Under the pieces are notes generated by a model that was given only the letters and a program-made list of their open reading frames with translations, was not told the DNA's origin and ran no database searches. From positions 310,001 to 374,000 of the forward strand of contig NZ_JAASRY010000001.1 in assembly GCF_011761345.1 (NCBI RefSeq): a DNA stretch of 64,000 nt, written 5' to 3'. This stretch comes from Thalassobacillus devorans (GTDB taxonomy: Bacteria > Bacillota > Bacilli > Bacillales > Halobacillaceae). Shown here in pieces: positions 16,336 through 25,015 of the stretch; positions within the stretch are counted from its first letter, which is position 1; each line of letters starts with the position of its first letter. The position numbers and the translations under genes are program-made.

Positions 16336-16398
16336 CTTCTAGTGGCAGAAGAAGAGTAGTTGCGAATAAACAGTTTGACAACTTCCCCTTTATTTTGT
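16336..16398. repeat. Direct repeat, right copy, containing the codB -35 region
   Basis: It matches 14504-14565 in sequence and order, including GTGGCAGAAG, GTTGCGAATAAA and GTTTGACAACTTCCC. GTTG and CAAC within it can pair around the -35, so an operator is possible. Confidence 0.8.
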
Positions 16399-16404
16399 CA
16401 TAAT
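16375..16404 (+). promoter_or_regulatory. Putative promoter of codBA
   Basis: A consensus -35 TTGACA (16375-16380) and a -10 CATAAT (16399-16404) are 18 bases apart. Transcription would start just upstream of the PyrR-type leader. Confidence 0.6.
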
Positions 16405-16429
16405 ATTGACTAACAACATACTGGTACCT

Positions 16430-16566
16430 TTAATTCAGTCCCGTGAGGCTGACAAGGACGGCGTTTTAAGAAAGATCTGTAGAAATGTACAATTCCGAGA
16501 GAGTTGTATCTTTTTTATGCAGCATCTTAAGGCTTCTTGTCGGGAAACGGCAGGAAGCCTTTTTTT
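16430..16566 (+). promoter_or_regulatory. PyrR-type transcription attenuator upstream of codBA
   Basis: AGTCCCGTGAGGCT (16437-16450) fits the PyrR RNA-binding loop consensus ARUCCNGNGAGGYU exactly. It is framed by CCTT (16427-16430) and AAGG (16454-16457), which can close the anti-antiterminator stem. About 80 bases on is a terminator AAGGCTTC...GAAGCCTT followed by T6 (16529-16566). TTAAGA near 16466 can pair with TCTTAA near 16525 as an antiterminator. This architecture is that of B. subtilis pyr attenuators: UMP-bound PyrR would favour termination. It predicts pyrimidine repression of cytosine uptake and deamination. Confidence 0.82.
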
Positions 16567-16626
16567 ATGCCCGATCTTTCCCGCTCCCGGTACCGGTATC
16601 TACTACAGATACTGGAGGAATCGAAT

Positions 16627-17883
16627 ATGAAAATGACAAATGGTGATTTTGCATTAAAGGCTGTACCTCAGTCAGAACGGCACGGATTCTGGAAGATGCT
16701 GATGGTAATGATGGGACTCACTTTCTTCTCAGCGAGCATGTGGTCAGGCGGTACACTCGGTACAGGTTTAACGTTTGTGCAGTTTATGGGGATTGTCCTG
16801 CTCGGTAATCTTATCCTTGGCGCTTATACAGGTGCGCTTGCTTATATTTCTGCAAAAACTGGCCTTTCCACTCACTTGCTCAGCCGTTATGCTTTCGGTG
16901 AAAAAGGATCCTACCTTGCTTCACTGCTTCTTGGCGGAACGCAGGTCGGATGGTTTGGTGTCGGAGTCGTCATGTTCGCTCTTCCTGTTCAGAAAGTGAC
17001 CGGCATCGATATGATCTGGCTGATCGCCGGTGCTGGGGTATTAATGACAGCTACGGCTTTCTTTGGGATGAAGGCGCTGATGTGGCTTAGCTTTATCGCA
17101 GTTCCCCTGATTACGATTCTTGGAAGCTTTTCCGTTTTTCAAGCGGCTGGAAGCATGGGTGGCTTGGAGCAGTTGATGGCGCACAGCCCGTCTGAATCAC
17201 TCGGGCTTGCGGCTGCGCTGACGATTTGTATCGGTTCCTTTATTAGCGCTGGTACGTTAACCCCTGATTTCACCCGTTTCTCCAAAACAAAAAAATCTGC
17301 CGTCACAAGCACAGTTATTGCATTTTTCATAGGGAATTCACTTATGTTTCTATTCGGTGCAGTTGGTGCGATGGCGACAGGAAAAGCAGATATATCCGAA
17401 GTGATGTTCACGCAAGGACTAATTATTCCAGCCATTCTGGTACTCGGTATGAACATCTGGACAACGAACGATAATGCACTCTATGCTTCTGGACTCGGTT
17501 TCTCAAGCATTACGAAAATCAGTAAAAACAAAGTGGTCATTTTTAACGGGATTGTTGGAACAGTGGCCGCGATGTGGCTGTATAACAATTTCGTCGGATG
17601 GCTGACGATGCTCGGCTCTGCTCTACCGCCGATTGGAGCGATTATTTTAATCGATTATTATTTATACCGTCGTAATAACATGGATGCATTTGAAAAGCAG
17701 ACATTCAAAAAAGTCAAATGGACCGGAATCATCGCCTGGGCAGCAGGTGTCGCGGCCGCCCAATGGGTACCTGGCATTGCACCAGTGAATGCCTTGATTG
17801 CTTCCATCCTTGTCTATACTGTCCTGTCTAAGTTAGCCGAACAGACAGTACACCACCAAGTTGAAGAAGGAGAAGTTGTATGA
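16627..17883 (+). CDS. codB: Cytosine permease (NCS1 family)
   Basis: The 418-residue protein has about 12 membrane segments and NCS1/CodB features: an N-terminal [13 protein letters not shown] and the glycine-rich helices around [18 protein letters not shown]. It imports cytosine or a related base. ATG 16627 follows GGAGG; the longer open frame runs back through the terminator and is not credible. It overlaps codA by four bases (ATGA), so the pair is translationally coupled. The PyrR-type leader controls both. Confidence 0.9.
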   Translation: MKMTNGDFALKAVPQSERHGFWKMLMVMMGLTFFSASMWSGGTLGTGLTFVQFMGIVLLGNLILGAYTGALAYISAKTGLSTHLLSRYAFGEKGSYLASLLLGGTQVGWFGVGVVMFALPVQKVTGIDMIWLIAGAGVLMTATAFFGMKALMWLSFIAVPLITILGSFSVFQAAGSMGGLEQLMAHSPSESLGLAAALTICIGSFISAGTLTPDFTRFSKTKKSAVTSTVIAFFIGNSLMFLFGAVGAMATGKADISEVMFTQGLIIPAILVLGMNIWTTNDNALYASGLGFSSITKISKNKVVIFNGIVGTVAAMWLYNNFVGWLTMLGSALPPIGAIILIDYYLYRRNNMDAFEKQTFKKVKWTGIIAWAAGVAAAQWVPGIAPVNALIASILVYTVLSKLAEQTVHHQVEEGEVV

Positions 17884-19115
17884 TTATTAAACAAGCGAAA
17901 CTCCGCGGAAAAGAAGGCCTTTGGTCGATTCTGATAGATAATGGAGTTATCCAGAAAATTACGCAGGACCAAATAAACCAAGAGGATAAAATCATGATTG
18001 ATGCAGGAGGATCTCTTGTCATCCCTCCATTCGTTGAACCTCATATCCATCTGGATACGACCCTGACTGCCGGAGATCCGGAGTGGAACAAAAGCGGTAC
18101 TCTATTTGAGGGGATTCAGCGCTGGGCAGAACGGAAAGATAAGCTGACTGCAGCGGATGTGAAAGAAAGAGCAAAGCAGGCTCTGGAGATGCAGATCGCA
18201 AATGGCATTCAGTATGTCCGTACCCATGTTGATGTCACTGACCCTGAGCTGACGGCCTTGAAGGCTCTTTTAGAAGTAAAAGAAGAAATGAAAGAAGCGG
18301 TCGATCTACAACTCGTTGCTTTTCCACAAGAAGGCATTCTTTCCTACCCGAATGGAAAAGAATTGCTGGAAGAAGCATTGAAGCTTGGGGCAGACGTGGT
18401 GGGAGCTATTCCGCACTTTGAGTTTACCCGCGAGTATGGGGTAGAATCGTTGAAAATTGCTTTTGACCTCGCTCAGGAATATGACCGGTTTGTCGATGTG
18501 CACTGTGATGAAATTGATGATGAACAATCCCGGTTTGTGGAAGTCGTCGCAACAGAGGCATTAGAAAGAGGCATGGGGGAGAAGGTGACTGCCAGTCATA
18601 CAACCGCCATGGGCTCTTATAACGATGCCTACACCTCGAAGCTGTTCCGTCTGTTGAAGATGTCCGGCATTCATATTATCGCTAACCCCCTCGTCAACAT
18701 CCATCTACAGGGCAGGTTCGACAGCTATCCAAAGCGGAGAGGTTTAACGAGGGTAAAAGAATTAAAGGAAGCGGGCATTAATGTTGGCTTTGGTCACGAT
18801 GATATCTTCGATCCGTGGTACCCGCTCGGAACAGGCAATATGCTGCAAGTCCTTCATATGGGGCTCCATCTCTCCCACCTGATGGGATATGATCAAATCA
18901 AACAGGGCATGGACTTCATTACCGGAAATAGTGCCAGGATTTTAAACCTGAAAGAAGCATATGGCTTAGACGAAGGTCGACCAGCCAACTTGATTATTCT
19001 CAATGCGGAAGATGAATACGAAGCGGTAAGAAAGCAAGCGGCTGTCCGTTACTCAATCCGCCGCGGAAAAATTCTAGCGGAAACGAAACCAGCTGAAACG
19101 ACGGTACATTTTTAA
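17880..19115 (+). CDS. codA: Cytosine deaminase (amidohydrolase superfamily)
   Basis: The 411-residue enzyme converts cytosine to uracil and ammonia in the cytosol. Metal and catalytic motifs are visible: PHIHLD (HxH), [16 protein letters not shown] (His and Glu), [11 protein letters not shown] and [17 protein letters not shown] (catalytic Asp). The order and spacing match E. coli CodA. Gene order codB-codA and the PyrR-type leader support cytosine salvage rather than creatinine or isoguanine deamination, though related substrates cannot be excluded. Confidence 0.92.
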   Translation: MIIKQAKLRGKEGLWSILIDNGVIQKITQDQINQEDKIMIDAGGSLVIPPFVEPHIHLDTTLTAGDPEWNKSGTLFEGIQRWAERKDKLTAADVKERAKQALEMQIANGIQYVRTHVDVTDPELTALKALLEVKEEMKEAVDLQLVAFPQEGILSYPNGKELLEEALKLGADVVGAIPHFEFTREYGVESLKIAFDLAQEYDRFVDVHCDEIDDEQSRFVEVVATEALERGMGEKVTASHTTAMGSYNDAYTSKLFRLLKMSGIHIIANPLVNIHLQGRFDSYPKRRGLTRVKELKEAGINVGFGHDDIFDPWYPLGTGNMLQVLHMGLHLSHLMGYDQIKQGMDFITGNSARILNLKEAYGLDEGRPANLIILNAEDEYEAVRKQAAVRYSIRRGKILAETKPAETTVHF

Positions 19116-19197
19116 GAGAATGCAATGAAAACCATCAATTTTAAAGTGACCCAAGTAAGTAACATATTTAAATAAGAGTGAATAAGAGAGTACCATC

Positions 19198-19242
19198 AAA
19201 AGCCTTTCATGAGTTTGATCGACCAACTCATGAAAGGCTTTT
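19198..19242 (+). terminator. Intrinsic terminator after codA
   Basis: AAAAGCCTTTCATGAGTT pairs perfectly with AACTCATGAAAGGCTTTT across a 9-base loop. Confidence 0.88.
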
Positions 19243-19303
19243 CTGTTGAGAGGTAGAAAGTTAGGTAGCTTTTAGCAAATTTAAAAAATAGAACAATATA
19301 GTG

Positions 19304-19364
19304 TTGACATATTAACTACTCAGGTAGTAAAGTATTAGTTAATTAATATACTACCTAGGTAGTA
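19304..19364 (+). promoter_or_regulatory. Promoter and twin palindromic operators of the TrmB-type regulator
   Basis: TTGACA (19304-19309) and TAAAGT (19328-19333) form a promoter with 18-base spacing. Overlapping it is an imperfect palindrome centred on CTACTCAGGTAG (19316-19327). Thirty-five bases on is the perfect 16-base palindrome TACTACCTAGGTAGTA (19349-19364). TACT...AGTA is the published TrmB-family operator pattern, so autorepression by the downstream gene is likely. Confidence 0.75.
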
Positions 19365-19382
19365 AGCTTGCGAGGGATCCAA

Positions 19383-20183
19383 TTGGGAGAAGTAATTAAT
19401 ACATTAAAGGAATTTGGAATGACAGAGTATGAGGCAAAGATCTATGTATCACTCTTAAGCAATCAGCCATCTAACGGGAATAACATTGCAAAATTATCAG
19501 GTGTTCCCGCTCCGAAAGTTTATGGAGCATTGCAAAAAATGAAGGAGCAAGGATTGGTTTTCACTGTATCTGGAGGTAATAATGGTAAGCAAGTCCGTTA
19601 TAGTCCTCTGCCTTATAAAGAACTCTTGAAAACTAAGAAAGATACATTTATGGATCAATTAGAGTTTCTTGGTGATTCACTAGAAGAGATTTCTTCCAAC
19701 AGTGACGTGAATTGGTCAGAGTTGTTTGTCATCGAGGGATATTCAGCTTCAGTAGAAGTTGTGCAAACTGCAATCTCGGAATGTGAATCGGAAATCATAA
19801 TAAGTTGTTGGAAAAGAGAGTTTGATGTACTGGAAGAGCTGCTTTTTAAGGCACATGAGCGGGGCATTAAGATTGTTACATTAATTTTTGATGGCGAGCA
19901 GGTTGATGTGCCTTGGGATAATTTCACTCATTATGGAGAGGGATTAGCTCTAGGCAGACATAGCGGCGAGTTCTCAATTGTCATTGATAATAAAAAAGCA
20001 ATTTTACTTCAATCCCTGGATGAATCACCTCATTCAGTGGTCTCCAGTCATCCTGTTATGGTATCTACGACTCGAAATTATATAAGACATGATATTTATG
20101 TTAACAGAATTATCAAGGACTTTGAGGGTACAATTACTGAGCATTATGGTAAAAACTTAGAAAATCTGATAAATGATTTTTAA
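19383..20183 (+). CDS. TrmB-family transcriptional regulator
   Basis: The 266-residue protein has an N-terminal winged helix (LKEFGMTEYEAKIYVSLLSN, then GVPAPKVYGALQKMKEQGLV) followed by a PLD-like TrmB sensor region (about 110-250) of the kind that binds sugars or other small metabolites. I chose TTG 19383 because GAGG lies 7 bases upstream; the frame is open five codons further. The palindromic operators lie directly upstream. The next operon begins 121 bases downstream on the same strand and is the probable target. Confidence 0.85.
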   Translation: MGEVINTLKEFGMTEYEAKIYVSLLSNQPSNGNNIAKLSGVPAPKVYGALQKMKEQGLVFTVSGGNNGKQVRYSPLPYKELLKTKKDTFMDQLEFLGDSLEEISSNSDVNWSELFVIEGYSASVEVVQTAISECESEIIISCWKREFDVLEELLFKAHERGIKIVTLIFDGEQVDVPWDNFTHYGEGLALGRHSGEFSIVIDNKKAILLQSLDESPHSVVSSHPVMVSTTRNYIRHDIYVNRIIKDFEGTITEHYGKNLENLINDF

Positions 20184-20256
20184 ATAATCATGATGGATTT
20201 TGGTAGGGAAGAGAAAGATTTTGTGCTTGGAAGAAAAAGCTTATCCCTATTATTTT

Positions 20257-20272
20257 TTGAAAGCGTTTTAAC
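20257..20272 (+). promoter_or_regulatory. cre-like CcpA site upstream of the BKACE operon
   Basis: TTGAAAGCGTTTTAAC matches WTGAAARCGYTTTCWN except for A instead of C near the 3' end. It lies about 33 bases upstream of the start codon, consistent with catabolite repression. Confidence 0.65.
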
Positions 20273-20304
20273 TAATTTAAATATATAAAATGGAGGAGAT
20301 TTAC

Positions 20305-21150
20305 ATGGAAAAATTAATTATTACAGTGGCTCCAACAGGGGCGCAGACAACCCGTGAACATACTCCCTACGTTCCTTTAACGCCAAAGGAAATTGCTGAT
20401 TCTATTTATGAATCTTGGAAAGCGGGGGCAGCTATTGGTCATGTCCATGTAAGAGATATTATGGGAGAAAATACAATGGACTTAAGTGCTTATCAGGAAG
20501 TAATTGACCGTGTTGAAGAAAAATGCGATATCATTTTAAATTTAACAACTGCCGGTGGGTTAGAAACCACCGAAGAGGAAAGACTTCGTGTTTGTGAACT
20601 GAACCCAGAGATGGCAACCTTCGATGCCGGTTCCATGAATTTTGGGTCAGGAGTGTTCTTGAATTCTCCGAGCTTTTTAGAAGAACTGGCATCTGAAACC
20701 CAAAAACGCAATATAAAACCTGAAATTGAAGCGTTTGATGTAGGGATGATTCATAATGCACTGCGTATAGCGAAAAAAGGATTGTTGGACGATCCATTCC
20801 ATTTTCAATTTGTTCTTGGCGTCGCAGGGGGTATGCCAGCTACACCTAAAAACTTGATGCATATGGTTGATTGTATCCCGGAAGGATCTACCTGGTCGGC
20901 TATTGGAGCAAGCAAACATCAGTTAACTATCAATACTATGAGTATTTTGTTAGGTGGTCATGTCCGAGTAGGGATGGAAGACAGTGTATATTATCGCAAA
21001 GGTGAATTAGCAGAAACAAACGCTCAATTTGTAACACGTATTGTTAATTTAGCAAAAACCCTCGGGAGAGAAGTGGCTACCCCAGATGAAGCTAGAGAGA
21101 TCTTACAACTCCGAGCTAAAAACAAGAACAGGGTAGGAGGGAGAGTATGA
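20305..21150 (+). CDS. Beta-keto acid cleavage enzyme (BKACE, DUF849)
   Basis: The 281-residue protein fits the DUF849/Kce family. Zn-ligand motif HVHVRD (about residues 45-50), the opening TVAPTGAQTTRE, NLTTAGG and the EAFDVGMIHNAL segment are visible. Family members condense a beta-keto acid with acetyl-CoA and split it to acetoacetate and a new CoA thioester. Substrates include 3-keto-5-aminohexanoate, dehydrocarnitine and beta-ketoadipate; which one applies here cannot be read from sequence. ATG 20305 is chosen for its GGAGGAG site. It overlaps the next gene by four bases. Confidence 0.9.
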   Translation: MEKLIITVAPTGAQTTREHTPYVPLTPKEIADSIYESWKAGAAIGHVHVRDIMGENTMDLSAYQEVIDRVEEKCDIILNLTTAGGLETTEEERLRVCELNPEMATFDAGSMNFGSGVFLNSPSFLEELASETQKRNIKPEIEAFDVGMIHNALRIAKKGLLDDPFHFQFVLGVAGGMPATPKNLMHMVDCIPEGSTWSAIGASKHQLTINTMSILLGGHVRVGMEDSVYYRKGELAETNAQFVTRIVNLAKTLGREVATPDEAREILQLRAKNKNRVGGRV

Positions 21151-22193
21151 GGATAGCTGTATTAGGTGCGGGAGCTTTAGGAACAATTATCGGCTCTCTA
21201 ATAAAGCAGGGTGGTTACAATGTTGATTTAATTGATGTGGACCAGAAAAATTTAGATGCATTAAACCAGAACGGAGCGAAACTTTCAGGTTTTTTAGATA
21301 TAACGATCCCAGTTACAGCAAAACATCCGAACGAATTAAATGATGAGTACGACGTCGTCTTTCTTCTCACTAAGCAAGTTTATACTCAAAGTGCTTTAAA
21401 ATCGATACTTCCTTTCATTCACGAGAAAAGTATCATTTGCACACTGCAAAACGGCGTTCCTGAAGAAAGAGTGGAGTCTATCGTTGGTCGTAACAGAACC
21501 ATAGGGGGAGTTGTAGGGTTTGGAGCTACCTGGTTAGGACCTGGTAATTCTGAGTTAACAACAGAACTTGAAACAATGAAAAAGTATGCTTTCGATGTAG
21601 GAGAATTAAATGGAGAAATAACGGATCGGATTAAAATGATTAAAAGTATCTTAGACACTGTAGGAACCTGCGAAATCACTACAAACATACAAGGTGTAAA
21701 ATGGTCCAAGCTACTAATGAATGTAACATTTAGTGGTATGTCAGCTGCTCTTGGATGTACTTTTGGAGATATATTAAATAATCCTAACGCTATGAAAAGC
21801 TTAGCCAATATTGCTGATGAAACCATAAAGGTCGCTCACTCACATCATATTCAACTAGCACAGATGCAAGGAAAAGATTTCGAATCTTTAGAATTGAATG
21901 ACCAATCTGACATTCCTCAAAAACTTGAATTTTATCATGAAGTCTGGGGTCCCCATGCCAACCTAAAAGCGAGTATGTTACAGGACCTGGAAAAGAGGAA
22001 GCCGACTGAAATCGACTTTATTAATGGATACATTGTAGAAAAGGGGAGAGAGTCTAATGTACAAACTCCTTTTAATGAAGTAGTTTGTCAACTTGTAAAA
22101 GAAGCAGAAAAAAATAAAGAAATACCTGATTTCGCAACAAATATGGGGGAATTTAAATCTATTTTAGAGAATGATGTAAGCGCTTTAAAATGA
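21147..22193 (+). CDS. ApbA/PanE-family ketopantoate reductase-like oxidoreductase
   Basis: The 348-residue protein starts with the NAD(P) motif GAGALGTIIG. Conserved landmarks are LTKQVYTQSAL, LQNGVPEE and GVKWSKLLMNVTF (conserved Lys), plus a C-terminal ADH_N-like helical domain containing KPTEIDFINGYIV. The family reduces 2-keto acids such as ketopantoate. Given the neighbours it more likely acts in a catabolic route than in pantothenate synthesis, as it is longer than the usual ~300 residues and is not near panB/panC. ATG overlaps the BKACE stop (ATGA). Confidence 0.82.
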   Translation: MRIAVLGAGALGTIIGSLIKQGGYNVDLIDVDQKNLDALNQNGAKLSGFLDITIPVTAKHPNELNDEYDVVFLLTKQVYTQSALKSILPFIHEKSIICTLQNGVPEERVESIVGRNRTIGGVVGFGATWLGPGNSELTTELETMKKYAFDVGELNGEITDRIKMIKSILDTVGTCEITTNIQGVKWSKLLMNVTFSGMSAALGCTFGDILNNPNAMKSLANIADETIKVAHSHHIQLAQMQGKDFESLELNDQSDIPQKLEFYHEVWGPHANLKASMLQDLEKRKPTEIDFINGYIVEKGRESNVQTPFNEVVCQLVKEAEKNKEIPDFATNMGEFKSILENDVSALK

Positions 22194-22234
22194 AGTTAGT
22201 TTTTTACACTAATTAAGAAAGGCGGTGCAAACCA

Positions 22235-22384
22235 TTGTTCCTAGCATTCATGATTTGGATTATAATCATTCTTTTCTCAATGGTATTTGGGACTTACTTA
22301 TGTTTTAGGGTAGAACAACATGGAGTGAAGCGTTGGGGGGCTACAGGAAGCTTGTTTAAGTATCGACAAGAAGGGGAGGAGTAA
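22235..22384 (+). CDS. Small membrane protein preceding a sodium symporter
   Basis: A 49-residue frame starts at TTG 22235 after AAAGGCGGTG, with one hydrophobic helix (FLAFMIWIIIILFSMVFGTY) and a charged C-terminus ending REGEE-like (YRQEGEE). It stops five bases before the symporter ATG. Its position and topology match the small companion proteins seen before other SSS symporters in this window (52986, 58411), though the sequences differ. Confidence 0.6.
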   Translation: MFLAFMIWIIIILFSMVFGTYLCFRVEQHGVKRWGATGSLFKYRQEGEE

Positions 22385-22389
22385 GGGGA

Positions 22390-23958
22390 ATGCTATACTT
22401 AATAGTTCTTGGCTTTTATGTTGCCTTTGTCATATGGGCGTCATTAAGAAGTTTAAAAGAAGCAGAATCAATGTCTGACTTTACCACTGGCGGACATCGA
22501 ATGGGATTGTTGTTAGGTATTGGGACGACTACAGCTACGTGGGTCAGTGTTGCTTCCGTTATGGGGGTGCCTGGTTATTTATATAGTAATGGTGTCTCCG
22601 CGATTATCGGATGGGTAGCAGGCTGGTTCTTAGCAACTTCATTAATTCCATTGGTAGCTTACAAGATTAGAAGGCCAGAAACTCCAGCTCGTACCTTTCC
22701 TGAGTATATTCATCTAAGGTTTGAACCTTTTAGAAAAGTCAGCCATTTAAGAACGATTGTTGGAGCCATAATGTTTATTGGGTACTTCTTATTTGTACAT
22801 TTACAGGTTGTTGGATTCGGTATTGTATTCTCCACGATTACAGGAATAGATTATAAATATGCTATATTCGCATTTTTGATCTTCCTGCTTTTCACTAGCA
22901 TTGGAGGGTTTTGGTCCGTTGCAGCAACAGATGCCTTAAATACCACGTTGATCGTTATTGGTGTAATTTTAGGTGGTGGTGCTGTTTTAGCCGCAACTGG
23001 GGGATGGGGGAATATTGTTGATTCTATTTCCGTCACAACAAGTCCAACTAATATTGGTGGAAGTGAAATCCCTGAAGGGTCAATGATATCCCCTGTTGGT
23101 ACATTCGGTTTAGGAGCCTTATTTGCTATTTTTATGTCTAATGCAATAGGCTCGATCGTTTCTCCTCATTGGGTGACTAGAATGTTAGCTCCTAAAAATA
23201 TCAAAGTTGCAATTCTACAAATTATGGGATCCGTTTTTGTGCTAACAGCTATATTTGTTCCGCTAATTATTATGGGGTTGGGTGCAAAGACGCTGATTCC
23301 TAGTTTACCTGCAGGCCAGAGCACAGATTATATCATTCCAGTAATCATACAGGAATATACACCTCCTCTTGTAGGTGCTCTAACATTGGTGGCGTTATGT
23401 GCTGCTGCTGTTTCTTCAGCTAATTCCATGCTTTTACATTGCGCAACTTCCGTGTATTATGATGTTTACTTGAACATATTCCCCAATAAGAAAATAAATG
23501 AAAAGAAGTTTAATATGAATCTTAGAATAGGTATGTTTGCCATCGCTGTAATTGCCGTTATTAGTGCGATTACACCTCCTTGGTTCTTAGCGATGGGGTT
23601 CACTTACGTGTATGGAGGGTTTGGAGCTGTATTCTTTGCCGTAGTTATTTTAGGACTGTATTGGAAACGAATGAATAGAGCAGGAGCCTATGTTTCCATG
23701 CTTGTAGGCCTTTTCACTTATATTATTGCTCAAGTTTCCAATGCAACTAATCCTTTCCTGATCGCTCTAGTAGCTTCTTTAGCAGGTGTCTTAGCAGTTG
23801 TATTCTTCACGAAGAAACCACCGGTTGAAGCCTATGAACCTTATTTCAAAGCAGATATAAGCCCATCAACTAAACAAACAATCATCAATATACAAAAGAA
23901 CGAGAAAGATGAGAAGGTAATAAGAGATGAAACAGAGAAAGTAAAGAAAGACGCATAA
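22390..23958 (+). CDS. Sodium:solute symporter (SSS family)
   Basis: The 522-residue protein has about 13 membrane helices. It opens with SMSDFTTGGHRMGLLLG, the GGR-like loop of SSS proteins, and has the family core (RTFPEYIHLRFEP, SIGGFWSVAATDALNT, CAAAVSSANSMLLHC). A hydrophilic charged tail of about 50 residues follows. It imports an organic solute with sodium. Co-transcription with BKACE and an SDR suggests a hydroxy or keto acid substrate (inference). Confidence 0.88.
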   Translation: MLYLIVLGFYVAFVIWASLRSLKEAESMSDFTTGGHRMGLLLGIGTTTATWVSVASVMGVPGYLYSNGVSAIIGWVAGWFLATSLIPLVAYKIRRPETPARTFPEYIHLRFEPFRKVSHLRTIVGAIMFIGYFLFVHLQVVGFGIVFSTITGIDYKYAIFAFLIFLLFTSIGGFWSVAATDALNTTLIVIGVILGGGAVLAATGGWGNIVDSISVTTSPTNIGGSEIPEGSMISPVGTFGLGALFAIFMSNAIGSIVSPHWVTRMLAPKNIKVAILQIMGSVFVLTAIFVPLIIMGLGAKTLIPSLPAGQSTDYIIPVIIQEYTPPLVGALTLVALCAAAVSSANSMLLHCATSVYYDVYLNIFPNKKINEKKFNMNLRIGMFAIAVIAVISAITPPWFLAMGFTYVYGGFGAVFFAVVILGLYWKRMNRAGAYVSMLVGLFTYIIAQVSNATNPFLIALVASLAGVLAVVFFTKKPPVEAYEPYFKADISPSTKQTIINIQKNEKDEKVIRDETEKVKKDA

Positions 23959-23994
23959 GATAAAGGTTTAAGTAGTTTATGAGGGGTGAAATAG

Positions 23995-24735
23995 TTGAAG
24001 TTATTAAATAAGACAGCCATCATTACTGGTGGTTGTAAAGGCATAGGCTACGCTACTGCAATAAAATTTTTAAAAGAGGGCGCTAATGTTGTTATTATCG
24101 ATTTAGATCAAGAGGAGATTGAACATGCCGTCACTAATTTAAGAGAATACAGTGAGAGGATAGAAGGATTTGCAGCAGATGTCACTGATAAGAAGCGAGT
24201 GGAAACCTCTATTCAATTCGCTATCGAGCAATTTGGTTCATTAGATATATTAATAAATAATGCAGGAATCGTACAGGATGCCCAATTATTAAAAATGGAG
24301 GAAGACCAATGGGACAAGGTGATAGACGTTAATCTTAAAGGTGTATTCTTAATGACCCAATCTGCTGCGTTGAGGATGAAGGAGCAAAAAAGCGGTGTTA
24401 TATTAAATGCTTCATCTGTAGTTGGACTCTATGGGAATTTTGGGCAATCAAATTATGTTGCTGCCAAGTCTGGAATTAATGGAATGACAAAGACGTGGGC
24501 AAGAGAGCTTGGCCGATACAATATTCGTGTCAATTCTATAGCACCAGGATTTGTATTAACAGATATGGTTAAAAAGATGCCAGAAAAAGTTGTAAATATG
24601 ATGAAGGAAAAGTCTTTATTAAATGAAATAGGAAAGCCTGAAGACATAGCCAATGCTTATGCATTTCTAGCATCAGAAGAAGCACGGTTTGTGACAGGAA
24701 CTGTTTTAAGTGTGGATGGAGGGCTAACTCCCTGA
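23995..24735 (+). CDS. SDR family oxidoreductase (FabG-like)
   Basis: The 246-residue classical SDR has the cofactor motif TGGCKGIG, Asp37-type NAD preference (VVIIDLDQ), NNAG, the catalytic Ser-Tyr-Lys set (NASSVVG ... YVAAKSG) and the C-terminal VTGTVLSVDGG. It probably oxidises a beta-hydroxy acid to the keto acid that BKACE cleaves. The FabG-like sequence makes a generic 3-oxoacyl-ACP reductase label tempting, but no fatty acid genes are near. It starts at TTG after GAGGGGTG. Confidence 0.85.
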   Translation: MKLLNKTAIITGGCKGIGYATAIKFLKEGANVVIIDLDQEEIEHAVTNLREYSERIEGFAADVTDKKRVETSIQFAIEQFGSLDILINNAGIVQDAQLLKMEEDQWDKVIDVNLKGVFLMTQSAALRMKEQKSGVILNASSVVGLYGNFGQSNYVAAKSGINGMTKTWARELGRYNIRVNSIAPGFVLTDMVKKMPEKVVNMMKEKSLLNEIGKPEDIANAYAFLASEEARFVTGTVLSVDGGLTP

Positions 24736-24863
24736 CTAAGTCTTAACTGGTTTAGTGAATTAAGAAAGAAAACTTTCTCATTTGATTGAATTTAATTCAC
24801 GCCTGCTAATATTCGTTGGAAATGGGAAGACCATAGAGTTTAAAGTTTGATAGAAAGAGAGAG

Positions 24864-24920
24864 TTAAGTGCCTGCTCCAATCAGTTAAAGGTATGCTGTT
24901 GGGGGACAGGCACTTTTTTT
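24864..24920 (+). repeat. Palindromic repeat copy / terminator after the BKACE operon
   Basis: AAGTGCCTGCTCCAA...TTGGGGGACAGGCACTTTTTTT: the arms are preserved with an altered loop (CAGTTAAAGGTATGC). The T-run makes it a likely plus-strand terminator. Confidence 0.75.
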
Positions 24921-24923
24921 ACC

Positions 24924-24965
24924 TATGTCAACATTTGTGGAGAGATGCCAGGTCACGTACTTTGA
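24924..24965 (+). pseudogene. 3'-end fragment homologous to the NicO-like gene at 9886
   Basis: About 42 bases match the last codons of the 9886-10527 gene, including 20 identical bases (GTGGAGAGATGCCAGGTCAC) and the stop codon. No upstream coding sequence remains; the palindromic repeat abuts it directly. Confidence 0.55.
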
Positions 24966-25015
24966 AAATAATAAAGACTGGCGAGACTTTCTCTACAGTT
25001 TTAAATCACTCAGGT

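Noticed and set aside
16361-16385. PurR box (CGAA-type) before codB
   Set aside because: GCGAATA resembles half a PurBox, but no second inverted box at the proper distance is present; the PyrR-type leader explains control better.
21147-22193. Biosynthetic panE as part of pantothenate metabolism
   Set aside because: The family fits, but the gene is coupled to BKACE and a symporter under a TrmB-type regulator, with no panB/panC nearby, so a biosynthetic role is not supported.
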